Below, piece after piece: positions 6,577-14,476 of a DNA stretch of 15,230 nucleotides (position 1 is its first letter; the number at the start of each line of letters is the position of its first letter). The notes beneath the pieces are model-generated. The model had not been told where the DNA came from and made no database searches. It worked only from the letters and a program-made list of their open reading frames with translations. The stretch spans positions 1 to 15,230 of the forward strand of contig JBDRDH010000094.1 of NCBI GenBank assembly GCA_043820985.1, in the 5' to 3' direction. The position numbers and the translations under genes were made by a program. This DNA comes from JAAYXS01 sp043820985. GTDB taxonomy: Bacteria; Planctomycetota; Phycisphaerae; UBA1845; Fen-1342.

Positions 6577-8397
6577 ATGGAGGCGCCCGTGTGTCGCAAC
6601 CGCCACCAAAGCTGTGTGCAACGCTCGCTGTCAGCGGCCTGCACTATCATCCTGACCCATCGTCTACAGCCGTTGATCCTCGCGGCGCTAGCGGTCATGC
6701 TCGTGTTGCCGTCGCTAACGGTTGGCTGGGTAATCGACGATCATTTCCATCGCATCACCCTGCTGGGTTCGGACGCTTTTGAAGACATCCTCCCACCGCC
6801 GCTGGATCTGTTTCGGTTTCTCGATAACCCGCAGCGCACCATGCGGGCCGTCGATATCGGGTTCCTGCCCTGGTGGACCTATCCGGATATCAAGGCGGCT
6901 TTCTGGCGACCGTTGACGTCACTGACTCACTGGCTGGATTATCATCTCTGGCCGGACATGCCCGTCCTGATGCACGTTCATAGTCTGCTATGGTTCGGAT
7001 TACTGATCATCGTGGTGGCCAAGTTGTACCGGCGGTTCATGCCAATCGCCTGGATGGCGGGGCTGGCAGCGTTGCTCTATGCCATTGATGACGCGCACGG
7101 CATGCCGGTCGGTTTCCTGGCCAACCGCAATGCCTTGCCATGTACGCTCTGCGGCGTACTGGCCATCCTGGCTCACGACCGTTGGCGCCGCTCCGGCTGG
7201 ATGGCTGGAAGTGTGCTGGGCCCAATTCTGCTGATCCTGAGCCTGCTATTCAAGGAAGCCGGTATCGCGACTTGCGCCTATCTGTTCGCGCATGCTGTCT
7301 TTCTGGATTCCGGCTCATGGCGACGGCGAGCGATGGCGCTACTGCCTTACGCCGGCGTCGTGCTCGTCTGGCGGATCGTCTGGTCGAGCCTGGACTACGG
7401 TGTGGCGAACGCGGGCTTGTACATCGATCCCATGACCAACCCCCTGGACTATGCCCTGGCGCTGGTAAAGCACGTGCCGCTCCTCATCCTGGGGCAGTGG
7501 GCCGGTCCGCCAAGTGAAATCGCGTTGATGTTATCGAGCAGCCACGTTTGGTTGTTATGGGGAGTCGGAGTTCTGTTTACGACGCTGCTGATGTGGTTAC
7601 TGCTGCCGTTGCTGCGACACGAGCGCACGGCGCGTTTCTGGTTAGTAGGGATGTTGCTGGCGTTGTTACCGGCTTGCGCCACGTTCCCCGCCGACCGGCT
7701 GCTGTTCTTCGTGGGGATCGGCGCCATGGGCCTGCTGGCACAGTTCCTTAATGGAGCCTTCGGTCAACCCAACTGGCGGCCGACGGGACGCGGCTGGCGC
7801 GTGACAGCGCTCATAAGCGGATCCGTATTCTTAATCATCCACCTGGTCATAGCCCCCCTGTTGTTACCACTACGCGCCGCTTATCCTTCCGGCGGCCGCC
7901 TGGCGGAAAATTTCAAGGTGCGCGCCCAGTTCGATGAATCCATCGAACAGCAGGATTTGATTCTGGTGAATCCCCCCAGTGTCCTGCACGTGGCGTATTG
8001 CATGATTGAGCGTGAAGTCGAGGATTTGCCGACCCCCCGCCGCATGCGTTCGCTGGCTACCATGATACAGGACATGGTGGTACACCGACCTGATGCCTAC
8101 ACTCTGGTGATCCGTCCGAAAAATGGATATTTATCCTGGCGCTTTGAGCAACTCTTCCGTAGCGACAAGCATCCCTTCCAGGTTGGCGAACGCCTGGATT
8201 TAACCGGTTTAAGCATCACGATAACAGAGCTGAACGCGGCTAACCGGCCAGCAGTAGTGACTTTTCGATTCGCACAGGAATTGGAGAGCCCGGCATACCG
8301 CTGGCTGCAATGGCAGGATGTCGACTTCATTCCCTTCACGCCCCCCGCGGTTGGCCAGCGTCTCGAGCTACGTCCCGGTAAACCCGTTCTTTGGTGA
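6577..8397 (+). CDS. Multipass membrane protein, GT-C glycosyltransferase-like (TMTC type)
   Basis: A 606-residue inner-membrane protein with about 10-12 hydrophobic segments between residues 30 and 432 (for example LILAALAVMLVLPSL, LLWFGLLIIVVAKL, LWGVGVLFTTLLMWLLLPLL) and a soluble C-terminal domain of about 170 residues. Three features recall the TMTC/GT-C group, which transfers sugars from polyprenyl-phosphate donors on the outer side of the membrane: an acidic pair in the first outer loop (IDDH, 53-56), FWRPL (109-113), and NRNAL (184-188) with FKEAG (225-229), corresponding to the GRAELL and KE motifs of that family. There are no TPRs after the membrane part, unlike classical TMTC. ATG at 6577 has no clear ribosome-binding site, so the true start may lie up to 30 codons later. 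A PEP-CTERM gene follows after 332 bp on the same strand, which fits a surface or exopolysaccharide role. Substrate unknown. Confidence 0.6.
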   Translation: MEAPVCRNRHQSCVQRSLSAACTIILTHRLQPLILAALAVMLVLPSLTVGWVIDDHFHRITLLGSDAFEDILPPPLDLFRFLDNPQRTMRAVDIGFLPWWTYPDIKAAFWRPLTSLTHWLDYHLWPDMPVLMHVHSLLWFGLLIIVVAKLYRRFMPIAWMAGLAALLYAIDDAHGMPVGFLANRNALPCTLCGVLAILAHDRWRRSGWMAGSVLGPILLILSLLFKEAGIATCAYLFAHAVFLDSGSWRRRAMALLPYAGVVLVWRIVWSSLDYGVANAGLYIDPMTNPLDYALALVKHVPLLILGQWAGPPSEIALMLSSSHVWLLWGVGVLFTTLLMWLLLPLLRHERTARFWLVGMLLALLPACATFPADRLLFFVGIGAMGLLAQFLNGAFGQPNWRPTGRGWRVTALISGSVFLIIHLVIAPLLLPLRAAYPSGGRLAENFKVRAQFDESIEQQDLILVNPPSVLHVAYCMIEREVEDLPTPRRMRSLATMIQDMVVHRPDAYTLVIRPKNGYLSWRFEQLFRSDKHPFQVGERLDLTGLSITITELNAANRPAVVTFRFAQELESPAYRWLQWQDVDFIPFTPPAVGQRLELRPGKPVLW

Positions 8398-8729
8398 TAG
8401 ATCCACTCCCGGCGGTCGCGTCAGCAAACGGCACTATCCGGACTCACACACAAATATCACATTCATTTCCCGATATAAGCACACCGCCTGAAGCCAGGAT
8501 CTCACCCGCCGGCCCCATAGTTCACCCTTTATGAGATTGGTGCGATAAGAATCGAGGAATCCCTGACGGAATTCCGTGTCGCGGTGGAATTCCCAGTGGC
8601 AGCCATCCTAATGTTGAACAGGAAACAAGGTAGACCCCTTTAGCTCACATCGCCACCGGTATACATCTGAAACAAATATCCATGGGTCAGGCTGCTGAGG
8701 CTATGTGACCCGGAAAGAGGAGAGAAGGC
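8398..8729 (+). promoter_or_regulatory. Intergenic region with twin GGAATTCC dyads before the PEP-CTERM gene
   Basis: No gene is seen. Two GGAATTCC palindromes lie 18 bases apart (8568-8575 and 8586-8593); the first extends to the 12-bp palindrome ACGGAATTCCGT (8566-8577). Such spacing, just under two helical turns, is compatible with a paired operator, but no regulator is identified. A strong purine-rich ribosome-binding site, AGAGGAGAGAAGG, closes the region at about 8715-8727. No clear -35/-10 pair was recognised. Confidence 0.35.
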
Positions 8730-9308
8730 ATGAACTACAAGAGTATGATAACCACGATCATGGTTGTTTTATCAGCCACCTGCGTCGCGGGAGCGGATAC
8801 TACCATGGTCTATACGCCGGACCCGGCCGATCTGTGGGAATTGGATCATCACTCGGTCTACACCTGGGGTATCGATGTCCCCCTGGCTCCCGGTGAGAGT
8901 ATCATTTCCGCCGAGTTGAGCTTTAGTAACATTCGTAATTGGGATGACAACGACAACGTGCTATATATCCATCAGCTCGACTGGGCCGAACTGGGCGCTG
9001 TGGATATCCACGATGACAACCAGTATGGCGGCGACTACTTCGAAAATGTGTACGCGGACGAGCATACCCATCTGGTAACTTACGAGAACCTGCCATCGAC
9101 TCCCCAGGATCTGACCTATACCTTCACGGCCGATGATTTAACCGTGCTGAACAGCTACCTGGCGGATGGGCGGACCGCGCTGGGCCTTGACCCGGACTGT
9201 CACTACTACAACTGTGGCGTGCAACTGACGCTGCAAACTCCCGAGCCGGCTTCCCTGACACTACTCGGTGTGGGAGCGTTACTCTGGTTGCGTCGGCGAA
9301 TGTGGTAG
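8730..9308 (+). CDS. PEP-CTERM sorting domain protein
   Basis: A 192-residue exported protein. The signal peptide covers about residues 1-21 (MITTIMVVLSATCVAGA). The middle is acidic, aromatic and beta-rich (SAELSFSNIRNWDDNDNVLY, YGGDYFENVYADEHTH). The C-terminus is a textbook PEP-CTERM tag: PEPASL at 171-176, a hydrophobic helix TLLGVGALLWL, and the basic end RRRMW. Proteins with this tag are cut by an exosortase after transport and usually sent to the cell surface or matrix. The exosortase gene is not in this window. The N-terminal strand pattern (HHSVYTWGIDVPLAPGESIISAELSF region) resembles planctomycete choice-of-anchor type domains, but I do not assign one. The gene ends just before a strong terminator. 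Confidence 0.9.
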   Translation: MNYKSMITTIMVVLSATCVAGADTTMVYTPDPADLWELDHHSVYTWGIDVPLAPGESIISAELSFSNIRNWDDNDNVLYIHQLDWAELGAVDIHDDNQYGGDYFENVYADEHTHLVTYENLPSTPQDLTYTFTADDLTVLNSYLADGRTALGLDPDCHYYNCGVQLTLQTPEPASLTLLGVGALLWLRRRMW

Positions 9309-9333
9309 TTCCAACAGTACGGAATTCAATAGA

Positions 9334-9373
9334 AGCGTGCTCCTTCTCTTGGGGAACGGAGCACGCTGTTTTA
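9334..9373 (+). terminator. Intrinsic terminator between convergent PEP-CTERM gene and trpE
   Basis: AGCGTGCTCC (9334-9343) pairs perfectly with GGAGCACGCT (9358-9367); inner TTC/GAA pairs extend the stem past one bulged base. GTTTTA follows on the plus strand and overlaps the trpE stop codon. It serves the PEP-CTERM gene directly; for trpE, read in the other direction, the tail after the stem (TCTATT) is weaker. Confidence 0.85.
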
Positions 9374-9931
9374 TGCGCCCATGAAACGTTCCTCGGCCAG
9401 ACGAATTGCCGCCAGCATGCCCTGGGCCTTGTTAAGCGTTTCCTGGTACTCATTTGACGGAATGGAATCCGCGACAATCCCGGCACCAACCTGCGCGTAT
9501 GCCTTCCAGTAGCCCTCCGCCGCCGGTTGTATGACCAGCGTTCGCAGGGCAATGCAGGTATCCATGTTTCCAGCGAAATCCACGTAACCGACGGCCCCCG
9601 CATACGGTCCCCGGCGGGTTGGCTCGCATTTGTCGATAATCTCCAGCGCCCGCACTTTCGGAGCGCCACTGACTGTTCCCACCGGTAACGCCGCCCGCAA
9701 GGCGTCGAAGGCCGTGCGCCCGGCGCTCAGCTTGCCCGTTACCGTGCTGCTGATGTGCATGACGTGACTATAGTATTCAACATTCATCACATCGCTGATC
9801 TTCACGCTGCGGGGCTGACAAACACGCCCCACATCGTTGCGGCCGAGGTCAACCAGCATGACGTGCTCGGCACGCTCTTTCGGATCAGCCAGCAACTCCT
9901 GGCGCAACCGTTCGTCTTCCGCCTCCGTAGC
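9371..9931 (-). CDS. trpE: Anthranilate synthase component I, C-terminal part (frameshifted)
   Basis: C-terminal catalytic half of the chorismate-binding enzyme, in the reading frame that continues after the break at the G7 run. The family landmarks are all present: ERLRQELLADPKERAEHVML with VDLGRNDVGRV, the LPVGTVSGAPKVRALEII stretch, RRGPYAGAVGYVDFAGNMDT, and QVGAGIVADSIPSNEYQETL with NKA. They carry residues for chorismate and Mg binding. No proper start codon or ribosome-binding site exists in this frame, and the missing upstream part lies in the next frame (9885-10901). Removing one G from the run at 9931-9937 would join the two into one protein of about 509 residues, the normal TrpE length. 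Whether the break is biological or a homopolymer sequencing error cannot be told. Confidence 0.88.
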   Translation of the reverse strand, partial: ATEAEDERLRQELLADPKERAEHVMLVDLGRNDVGRVCQPRSVKISDVMNVEYYSHVMHISSTVTGKLSAGRTAFDALRAALPVGTVSGAPKVRALEIIDKCEPTRRGPYAGAVGYVDFAGNMDTCIALRTLVIQPAAEGYWKAYAQVGAGIVADSIPSNEYQETLNKAQGMLAAIRLAEERFMGA

Positions 9932-10901
9932 CCCCCCGGTGTCGCGTGCCGGCCAGGGGCCGATTGGTCACGACGCCGTCCTCAACCCGGCACATTACCT
10001 CCGGGCTGGCTCCCACCAGCGTCACTGGAGGAGTCTTCAGATAAAACATGAACGGCGATGGATTGATTACACGCAATGCGCGATAGATGTCGAATGGCTG
10101 GGCGCGAGTATCGACTTGCAACCGCTGTGAGGTAACTACCTGAAATATATCGCCAGCCCGGATGTACTCCTGACAAGCCGCGACCACCCGCTCGAATCCG
10201 GCCTGATCGAAGTTGCTGGCATACCGCTCGAGCGCTGGAGCTGGGAGTATCACCTGTACCGGCCGCATTGATATCGGTTGGCTGATCTGCTCGATGACAC
10301 CTTCGATACGCTCCCGGGCCTGATAGTAAGCACGCTTCAACCCCTTGAATGACATACCCGCGTCCACCGCGGCATGTGCTACTACCAGAACGGTCTTGTG
10401 CACATGATCAAAGATGACCAGCGTTTCATAGATATCGAAGAGCAGGTCCGGCAGGCCGCGATCATCGGCCGGTGCCGCTGGTAGTCGTTCATAGTAGCGC
10501 ACCGTGTCGTAGCCGGCATAGCCAACCGCGCCACCCAGGAAACGCGGCAAACCGGGTAGATGCACGGCGCGATACTTTCGTAATTCCTCTTCAAGTAATG
10601 CCAGGGGATCAGCACTCGTGGCTTCACGCGCGCGGGCCGCCAGCCGATCGCGAATATGCACTTGTCGGCGAGTAACCTCAAAGCTCACCGCCGGATCAGC
10701 CCCCAGAAAGGAGTAACGCGCGATCTTTTCCCCGCCCACCACGCTCTCCAGCAGGAAGGCATGCGACGAACCGGCTTGTAATCGGGCGAATGCCCCGACC
10801 GGTGTCAGTTCATCACAAATCAGTGTGGCCACCACCGGTACGCGGTTATTTTGCCCCACCAGCTCACAAAAACGCTCGAATTCGGGCACTATCAGTGACA
10901 T
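9885..10901 (-). CDS. trpE: Anthranilate synthase component I, N-terminal part (frameshifted)
   Basis: First enzyme of tryptophan synthesis: chorismate plus glutamine-derived ammonia to anthranilate. The N-terminal domain contains LLES (residues 50-53) with GGEKIARYSFLGADP, the region that binds feedback tryptophan in TrpE. The first part of the catalytic domain is also here, with AGDIFQVVTSQRL, NPSPFMFYL and VGASPEVMCRVEDGVV followed by NRPLAGTRHRG. After CACC-GGGGGGG the frame departs from family sequence and ends in a false tail (YGGGRRTVAPGVAG). ATG at 10901 is preferred because the family begins at MSLIVPEFERF; an upstream ATG at 10928 adds nine residues. The gene follows the potassium channel by 10-40 nt and is likely cotranscribed. 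No trpG is seen nearby. Confidence 0.88.
   Translation of the reverse strand: MSLIVPEFERFCELVGQNNRVPVVATLICDELTPVGAFARLQAGSSHAFLLESVVGGEKIARYSFLGADPAVSFEVTRRQVHIRDRLAARAREATSADPLALLEEELRKYRAVHLPGLPRFLGGAVGYAGYDTVRYYERLPAAPADDRGLPDLLFDIYETLVIFDHVHKTVLVVAHAAVDAGMSFKGLKRAYYQARERIEGVIEQISQPISMRPVQVILPAPALERYASNFDQAGFERVVAACQEYIRAGDIFQVVTSQRLQVDTRAQPFDIYRALRVINPSPFMFYLKTPPVTLVGASPEVMCRVEDGVVTNRPLAGTRHRGGYGGGRRTVAPGVAG
9931..9937 (-). other. trpE: Homopolymer run of seven G (coding strand) that breaks trpE
   Basis: On the coding strand the run sits between GTRHR and the expected ATEAEDERLRQE. Six G residues give the correct continuation; seven send translation into a short unrelated tail. Candidate explanations are a sequencing indel, a true frameshift mutation, or slippage-based switching. 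Confidence 0.75.
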
Positions 10902-10938
10902 GGCCACCAACACAATCCAGTGGATCATTAACGTTTAA

Positions 10939-11976
10939 TCACCGCTCAGCCGCGGGATGGTGCGCCAACTTGTGCAGCATTTCCAGTTGCACGCGCGTAC
11001 CCAGTGCCACCAGAATATCGCCAGCCTCCAGAACCGTGTCAGGCCCTGGGGCGACCAGCATCTTGCCGGTGCGTTTGCGCAGCGCCACGATCGTCGCGCC
11101 CGTGGTTCCCCGCACACCCGAGGCCTGAATGGCGGCTCCTTCCAACGCCGATCCGATCGCCACGGTCAGCTCTTCCATTATCAGTTCGAGTTCCTCGTCA
11201 TGCATGACTAGTTCTAAAAACTCGACCACGTGAGGCCGCAGGGCCATATGCGTCAGCCGCCGACCACTGATACCATAGGGCCACAAGACCCGGTTGGCTC
11301 CAGCCGTGATCAGCTTGGATTCAGTGCCCTCGACATTAGCCCGCGACACAATGAATAAGCTCTCGTTCATCGAGCGCGCTGACAGCACCACCAACACGTT
11401 CTTGGCGTCATCGTCGATGGCCGTTACGAGTCCCCGAGCGCGTTCAATTCCGGCCTGATTGAGAGTCTCATCATCGCCGGCATCACCCAGGACCGTCAGG
11501 AATCCCGCCGTCCGCGCCCGCTCGATGGCTTCCTCGGAACGATCGACCACCACGAGATCGTGTTTCTGGCGGCGGAATTCGTCGGCGACCTGATAGCCCA
11601 TGCGCCCAAAGCCGCACACTATGTAATGGTTATTCAGTTGGATGATTTTCTTTTCCATACGCCGTTTATCCCATATGCCTTTTAACTCGCCGGCGATCAG
11701 GTAATTGCCAACCGACGTGATTGTATATGTGAACGCTCCCACGCCACACAGAATCAAAACTACGGTAAACAGCCGCCCGGTCTGATCGAGGTCGTGCACC
11801 TCCCCATAACCCACGGTCGCCACGGTGATGACCGACATGTATATCGCGTCGATCGCGGTCCAGCCGCGTTGGCCTTCAAGCAAGTAGTACCCCACGGCCC
11901 CGCCCATAACCACCGTGCCCAGTACAAACAGGCTTTTGAACAGGCGTTGTGTGATGCCGGACTGGGTAACAATCAT
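10939..11976 (-). CDS. MthK-like potassium channel with RCK (TrkA-N/TrkA-C) domain
   Basis: A 345-residue inner-membrane ion channel subunit. Two transmembrane helices (about 14-32 and 69-93) flank a pore loop with the potassium selectivity filter TVGYG (54-58). The cytoplasmic RCK domain begins near 116 with the Rossmann motif VCGFGRMG (GxGxxG at 122-127), an acidic strand end VVVDRSEE, and a TrkA-C-like module near 280-335 (TGATIVALRKRTGKMLVAPG, VLEAGDILVALGT). RCK domains gate such channels on binding Ca2+, nucleotides or other ligands; the ligand here is not predictable. Length and layout match two-TM channels of the MthK/GsuK type. It lies between the thioredoxin-like gene (59 nt) and trpE (about 10-40 nt), same strand. 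The ribosome-binding site is weak (CTGGAG about 13 bases upstream). Confidence 0.92.
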   Translation of the reverse strand: MIVTQSGITQRLFKSLFVLGTVVMGGAVGYYLLEGQRGWTAIDAIYMSVITVATVGYGEVHDLDQTGRLFTVVLILCGVGAFTYTITSVGNYLIAGELKGIWDKRRMEKKIIQLNNHYIVCGFGRMGYQVADEFRRQKHDLVVVDRSEEAIERARTAGFLTVLGDAGDDETLNQAGIERARGLVTAIDDDAKNVLVVLSARSMNESLFIVSRANVEGTESKLITAGANRVLWPYGISGRRLTHMALRPHVVEFLELVMHDEELELIMEELTVAIGSALEGAAIQASGVRGTTGATIVALRKRTGKMLVAPGPDTVLEAGDILVALGTRVQLEMLHKLAHHPAAER

Positions 11977-12035
11977 CTGAGTAGTGCAGCTCCAGAAATC
12001 AAACGGCCGGATGTCCTCTTACCGCCATCAGGTTC

Positions 12036-13208
12036 CTAGGGCAACAAGCCCAGACGCTCCTGGGCATCCTTCGCTTCACGGGTGCCGGGGTACTCGCGGA
12101 TGATCCGCTCCAGCAACTCCCGCGCCTTCTTCTTCATGCCGGTCTTCATGAACGCGCGCGCCTGCCGTAATAGCCCCGCCGCCTCGGGATTACTCGGCAG
12201 GTCGTTCTTGCTGACCGGCCGCTCGGAGCCACCAGCTTGTGGACCAGTCGCCTGGCCCTGGCCGCTGGGCTCGGTGGCGGATCGATCCGGTACGCGCTCC
12301 TCCGCTGGCTGACCCGATTCCGCCAGTGCCGCCCGCAAGGTATATTGAAAAGCTGGCTCCGTAACCGAGCCGACCGCTCGTATGACGCCCCGCCCATCGA
12401 CCAATACGGTCCAGGGTGGCGTGCCGGCCGAGAATACCTCCCGGTTGTATTTTTCGCCTGATTCACCTTCGTAATGTTGCGGCCAGACATAGCCCAGTCG
12501 CTCGGCCGCCGCGCGCGCCTCGGTCAGTTTCGCCGGACCATCATTATTGATCCCGACAAACCGCACACGCATTTCCGTGCGGCAGGTGGCGTATAATTCC
12601 GTCAGGGCCTGGGCGTACTCCGTGGTGGTGTCTCGGCGATTCCAAAAATCGAGTATCAGCACGACGCCGAAGCGCTCGCGCACCGCCAGCCGCGTGCCGG
12701 CGGAAGCCGTGATCTCAACATCCGGAGCCGGCTGCCCCAGACTCTTGGCCCAACGCCGGCGTTGAGATAGTAGCCGGCTTTGCTCCTTTCCCGCGACTTC
12801 AGCCAGCTTCTTGAGCGTCGCTTGCACCACATCCGCGTCACCAGTCACAACAGCCACCAGATAACGCGACTCAAACACTGTCTGCGTATCCGCAACGTAG
12901 GGTTCCAGCTCTTTCAGCTTCGCCGCCGCCCGTTGCACGTCACCCACCGCCAGATTGGCGCAGACCTCGAGCAAGAGCAATCGGCCGCAATCTTCCGGCT
13001 CCAGTCGTCGACCCGAGAGATTCCATTCTCGCAGTCGCGCCACGGCGGCAGTGCCCTGCTCCGTCGAGATCACCTGCCCTGGCGCGCACAATTCCGCATG
13101 CAGTTTACGCAGTTCCTGCAGAGTATGGGCGTCCTGCCCTGCTGCCACCACCGCACAGAGCAGTACACCAACCAGCGCTCCCGCTCGTTGTATTACTGAC
13201 ATCTTCAT
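12036..13208 (-). CDS. Exported TlpA/thioredoxin-like protein without CxxC, with TPR-like C-terminus
   Basis: A 390-residue protein with an N-terminal signal (SVIQRAGALVGVLLCAVVAAG, cleavage near AAG-QD). Residues about 30-155 are helical. Residues 158-297 have a TlpA/AhpC-like thioredoxin fold: LGQPAPDVEITASAG, VVLILDFWNRRD, VRFVGINND, and GTPPWTVLVDGRGVI with the usual cis-proline. Where redox members have WCxxC this one reads WNRRDT (189-194), so it should not be a disulfide oxidoreductase. A low-complexity linker (300-335) leads to a TPR-like helical pair (341-388, ARELLERIIREYPGTREAKD). Start ATG at 13208 is chosen for GGAGG seven bases upstream; the same frame is open to 13226 without one. 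Likely role is a periplasmic binding or scaffold protein. Confidence 0.8.
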   Translation of the reverse strand: MKMSVIQRAGALVGVLLCAVVAAGQDAHTLQELRKLHAELCAPGQVISTEQGTAAVARLREWNLSGRRLEPEDCGRLLLLEVCANLAVGDVQRAAAKLKELEPYVADTQTVFESRYLVAVVTGDADVVQATLKKLAEVAGKEQSRLLSQRRRWAKSLGQPAPDVEITASAGTRLAVRERFGVVLILDFWNRRDTTTEYAQALTELYATCRTEMRVRFVGINNDGPAKLTEARAAAERLGYVWPQHYEGESGEKYNREVFSAGTPPWTVLVDGRGVIRAVGSVTEPAFQYTLRAALAESGQPAEERVPDRSATEPSGQGQATGPQAGGSERPVSKNDLPSNPEAAGLLRQARAFMKTGMKKKARELLERIIREYPGTREAKDAQERLGLLP

Positions 13209-13303
13209 TTTCAGCCTCCGTACCAATCGCCGTCACACCACGGTCATACTACCACGCCATGCCACTCAGGTAACCTGCCCGACCGCGCGCGGGATTAGTA
13301 GCC

Positions 13304-14092
13304 TCATGGCCCCGTTGCCTGGTCGTCTTCTTCCTCCGGCGGATCGATGCGCAGAGGATGATGTCGGACGTACCACTGCATCTGGCGGGCCATGCCTATC
13401 AGAATGTCCACCTCGTTGATGCTCATGTCGATCCGCCCGAAGAGATGTCGTAGCGAATACTTGAGATGATCGGGATTCTGCCCGAAGAGGAATCCGATTT
13501 TGTCCAGCCCCTCGAACAAGTGCTCAAAGAGCATCTCCTTGCGCTCGTGCGGGGCCCAGCCGGAGTGCATGGTTTTGGGCAGCTCCGGGCGGTCATTTGT
13601 ACCTAACCACGCTCGACGTAATTCGTAGCACACGATCGCCACCGAGGTCGCCAGGTTCAGCACGGGGTAATCATCGTCGGCGGGGATCGTCACAACGCGG
13701 TCAAAGTTTAGTAACTCCTCGGTCCGCAAGCCGAAGTTTTCGCGACCGAAGGCCAGGGCTACTGGCCCGCCCTCCGCCAGTTCAAGCGCCTCCCTGGCCG
13801 CGACCTCGGGCGTAACCGCCGCCTGTCGGCGATACATGCCCAGCTTCGATGTGGCGGCGTAACTCCGTACACAGCCTTGCAGCGCCGCCGAGAGATCGGG
13901 CACGATGCGCGCTCCGTCCAGCACCGGCTGACCATGGGCCGCGTAGGCCACGGCCTGTTCATCATCGAGCCTGGTGCGTGGCGCCACGACCACCAAGTCC
14001 GACAGCCCCATGTTAGCCATCACGCGCGCCACCGCGCCAACATTAGCCGGCCCCGACGGCGACACCAAAACAATCCGCACCTGCTCCAGCAT
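13304..14092 (-). CDS. trmJ: tRNA (cytidine/uridine-2'-O-)-methyltransferase TrmJ
   Basis: SPOUT-class methyltransferase that uses SAM to methylate the 2'-O of nucleotide 32 in the tRNA anticodon loop; acts as a cytoplasmic dimer. All three SpoU motifs are visible: PANVGAVARVMANMG (15-29), LAFGRENFGL (113-122), and YPVLNLATSVAIVCYEL (142-158) that makes the SAM-binding knot. The C-terminal extension (LFEGLDKIGFLFGQ, LRHLFGRIDMSINEVDILIG) is typical for TrmJ rather than TrmL. At 262 residues it has normal length. It heads the minus-strand cluster; the next gene starts 95 bp downstream. The ribosome-binding site is poor (GGCGGG directly before ATG). Nucleotide specificity cannot be read from sequence. 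Confidence 0.9.
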   Translation of the reverse strand: MLEQVRIVLVSPSGPANVGAVARVMANMGLSDLVVVAPRTRLDDEQAVAYAAHGQPVLDGARIVPDLSAALQGCVRSYAATSKLGMYRRQAAVTPEVAAREALELAEGGPVALAFGRENFGLRTEELLNFDRVVTIPADDDYPVLNLATSVAIVCYELRRAWLGTNDRPELPKTMHSGWAPHERKEMLFEHLFEGLDKIGFLFGQNPDHLKYSLRHLFGRIDMSINEVDILIGMARQMQWYVRHHPLRIDPPEEEDDQATGP

Positions 14093-14185
14093 CCCGCCAT
14101 TCTAAACCCCCCACCGCCCCCGACCAGCCCCCACGTGTGCTTCCCATTAATCCTAACGCGCAGCGCCAGCAAGCGCCCCAACCGT

Positions 14186-14366
14186 CCCCCCTCCCAGGGG
14201 GGACCACAGGGGGGTTTTGGCCGCGCACCATCACCCGCTCCCTCACGGTCGTGGCTCTGACCGGTATCCCGCCCTGAAAGGGCGCCGGCGCCTAGCCACG
14301 GATGGACCGCAGCGCAATCCGTGGATAGAATGTACGCCAAGAGACCATTCCGCCCTGAAGTGGCGG
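14186..14366. repeat. Cluster of dispersed, REP-like palindromic repeats
   Basis: Three distinct repeat-like units sit side by side in the non-coding stretch 14093-14476. First, C6 (14186-14191) can pair with G6 at 14197-14202 or at 14209-14214, the latter followed by TTTT. Second, the CCCGCTCCCTCACGGTCGTG unit lies at about 14234-14253. Third, CGCCCTGAAAGGGCG (14270-14284) and CGCCCTGAAGTGGCG (14351-14365) flank a hairpin CCACGGAT/ATCCGTGG (14296-14303 with 14317-14324). I recall such units as frequent between planctomycete genes, but no copy count can be made from one window. The first unit could terminate transcription. No gene is supported in the whole stretch. Confidence 0.5.
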
Positions 14367-14476
14367 GGGAGGCGAACATGCCGCGGACCATCACATATTT
14401 GCCGCCCACGTCTGACAAGCTGAATACGGCGATCCCGTCGCACTCTCGGGGTCTCTAGAATGTAGGAGCCGACATA

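Noticed and set aside
14378..14458. 26-codon frame MPRTITYLPP... before copy C, with GGGGGAGG upstream
   Set aside because: Very short, no signal peptide, no cysteines and no match to the module peptides; may be a remnant but cannot be supported.
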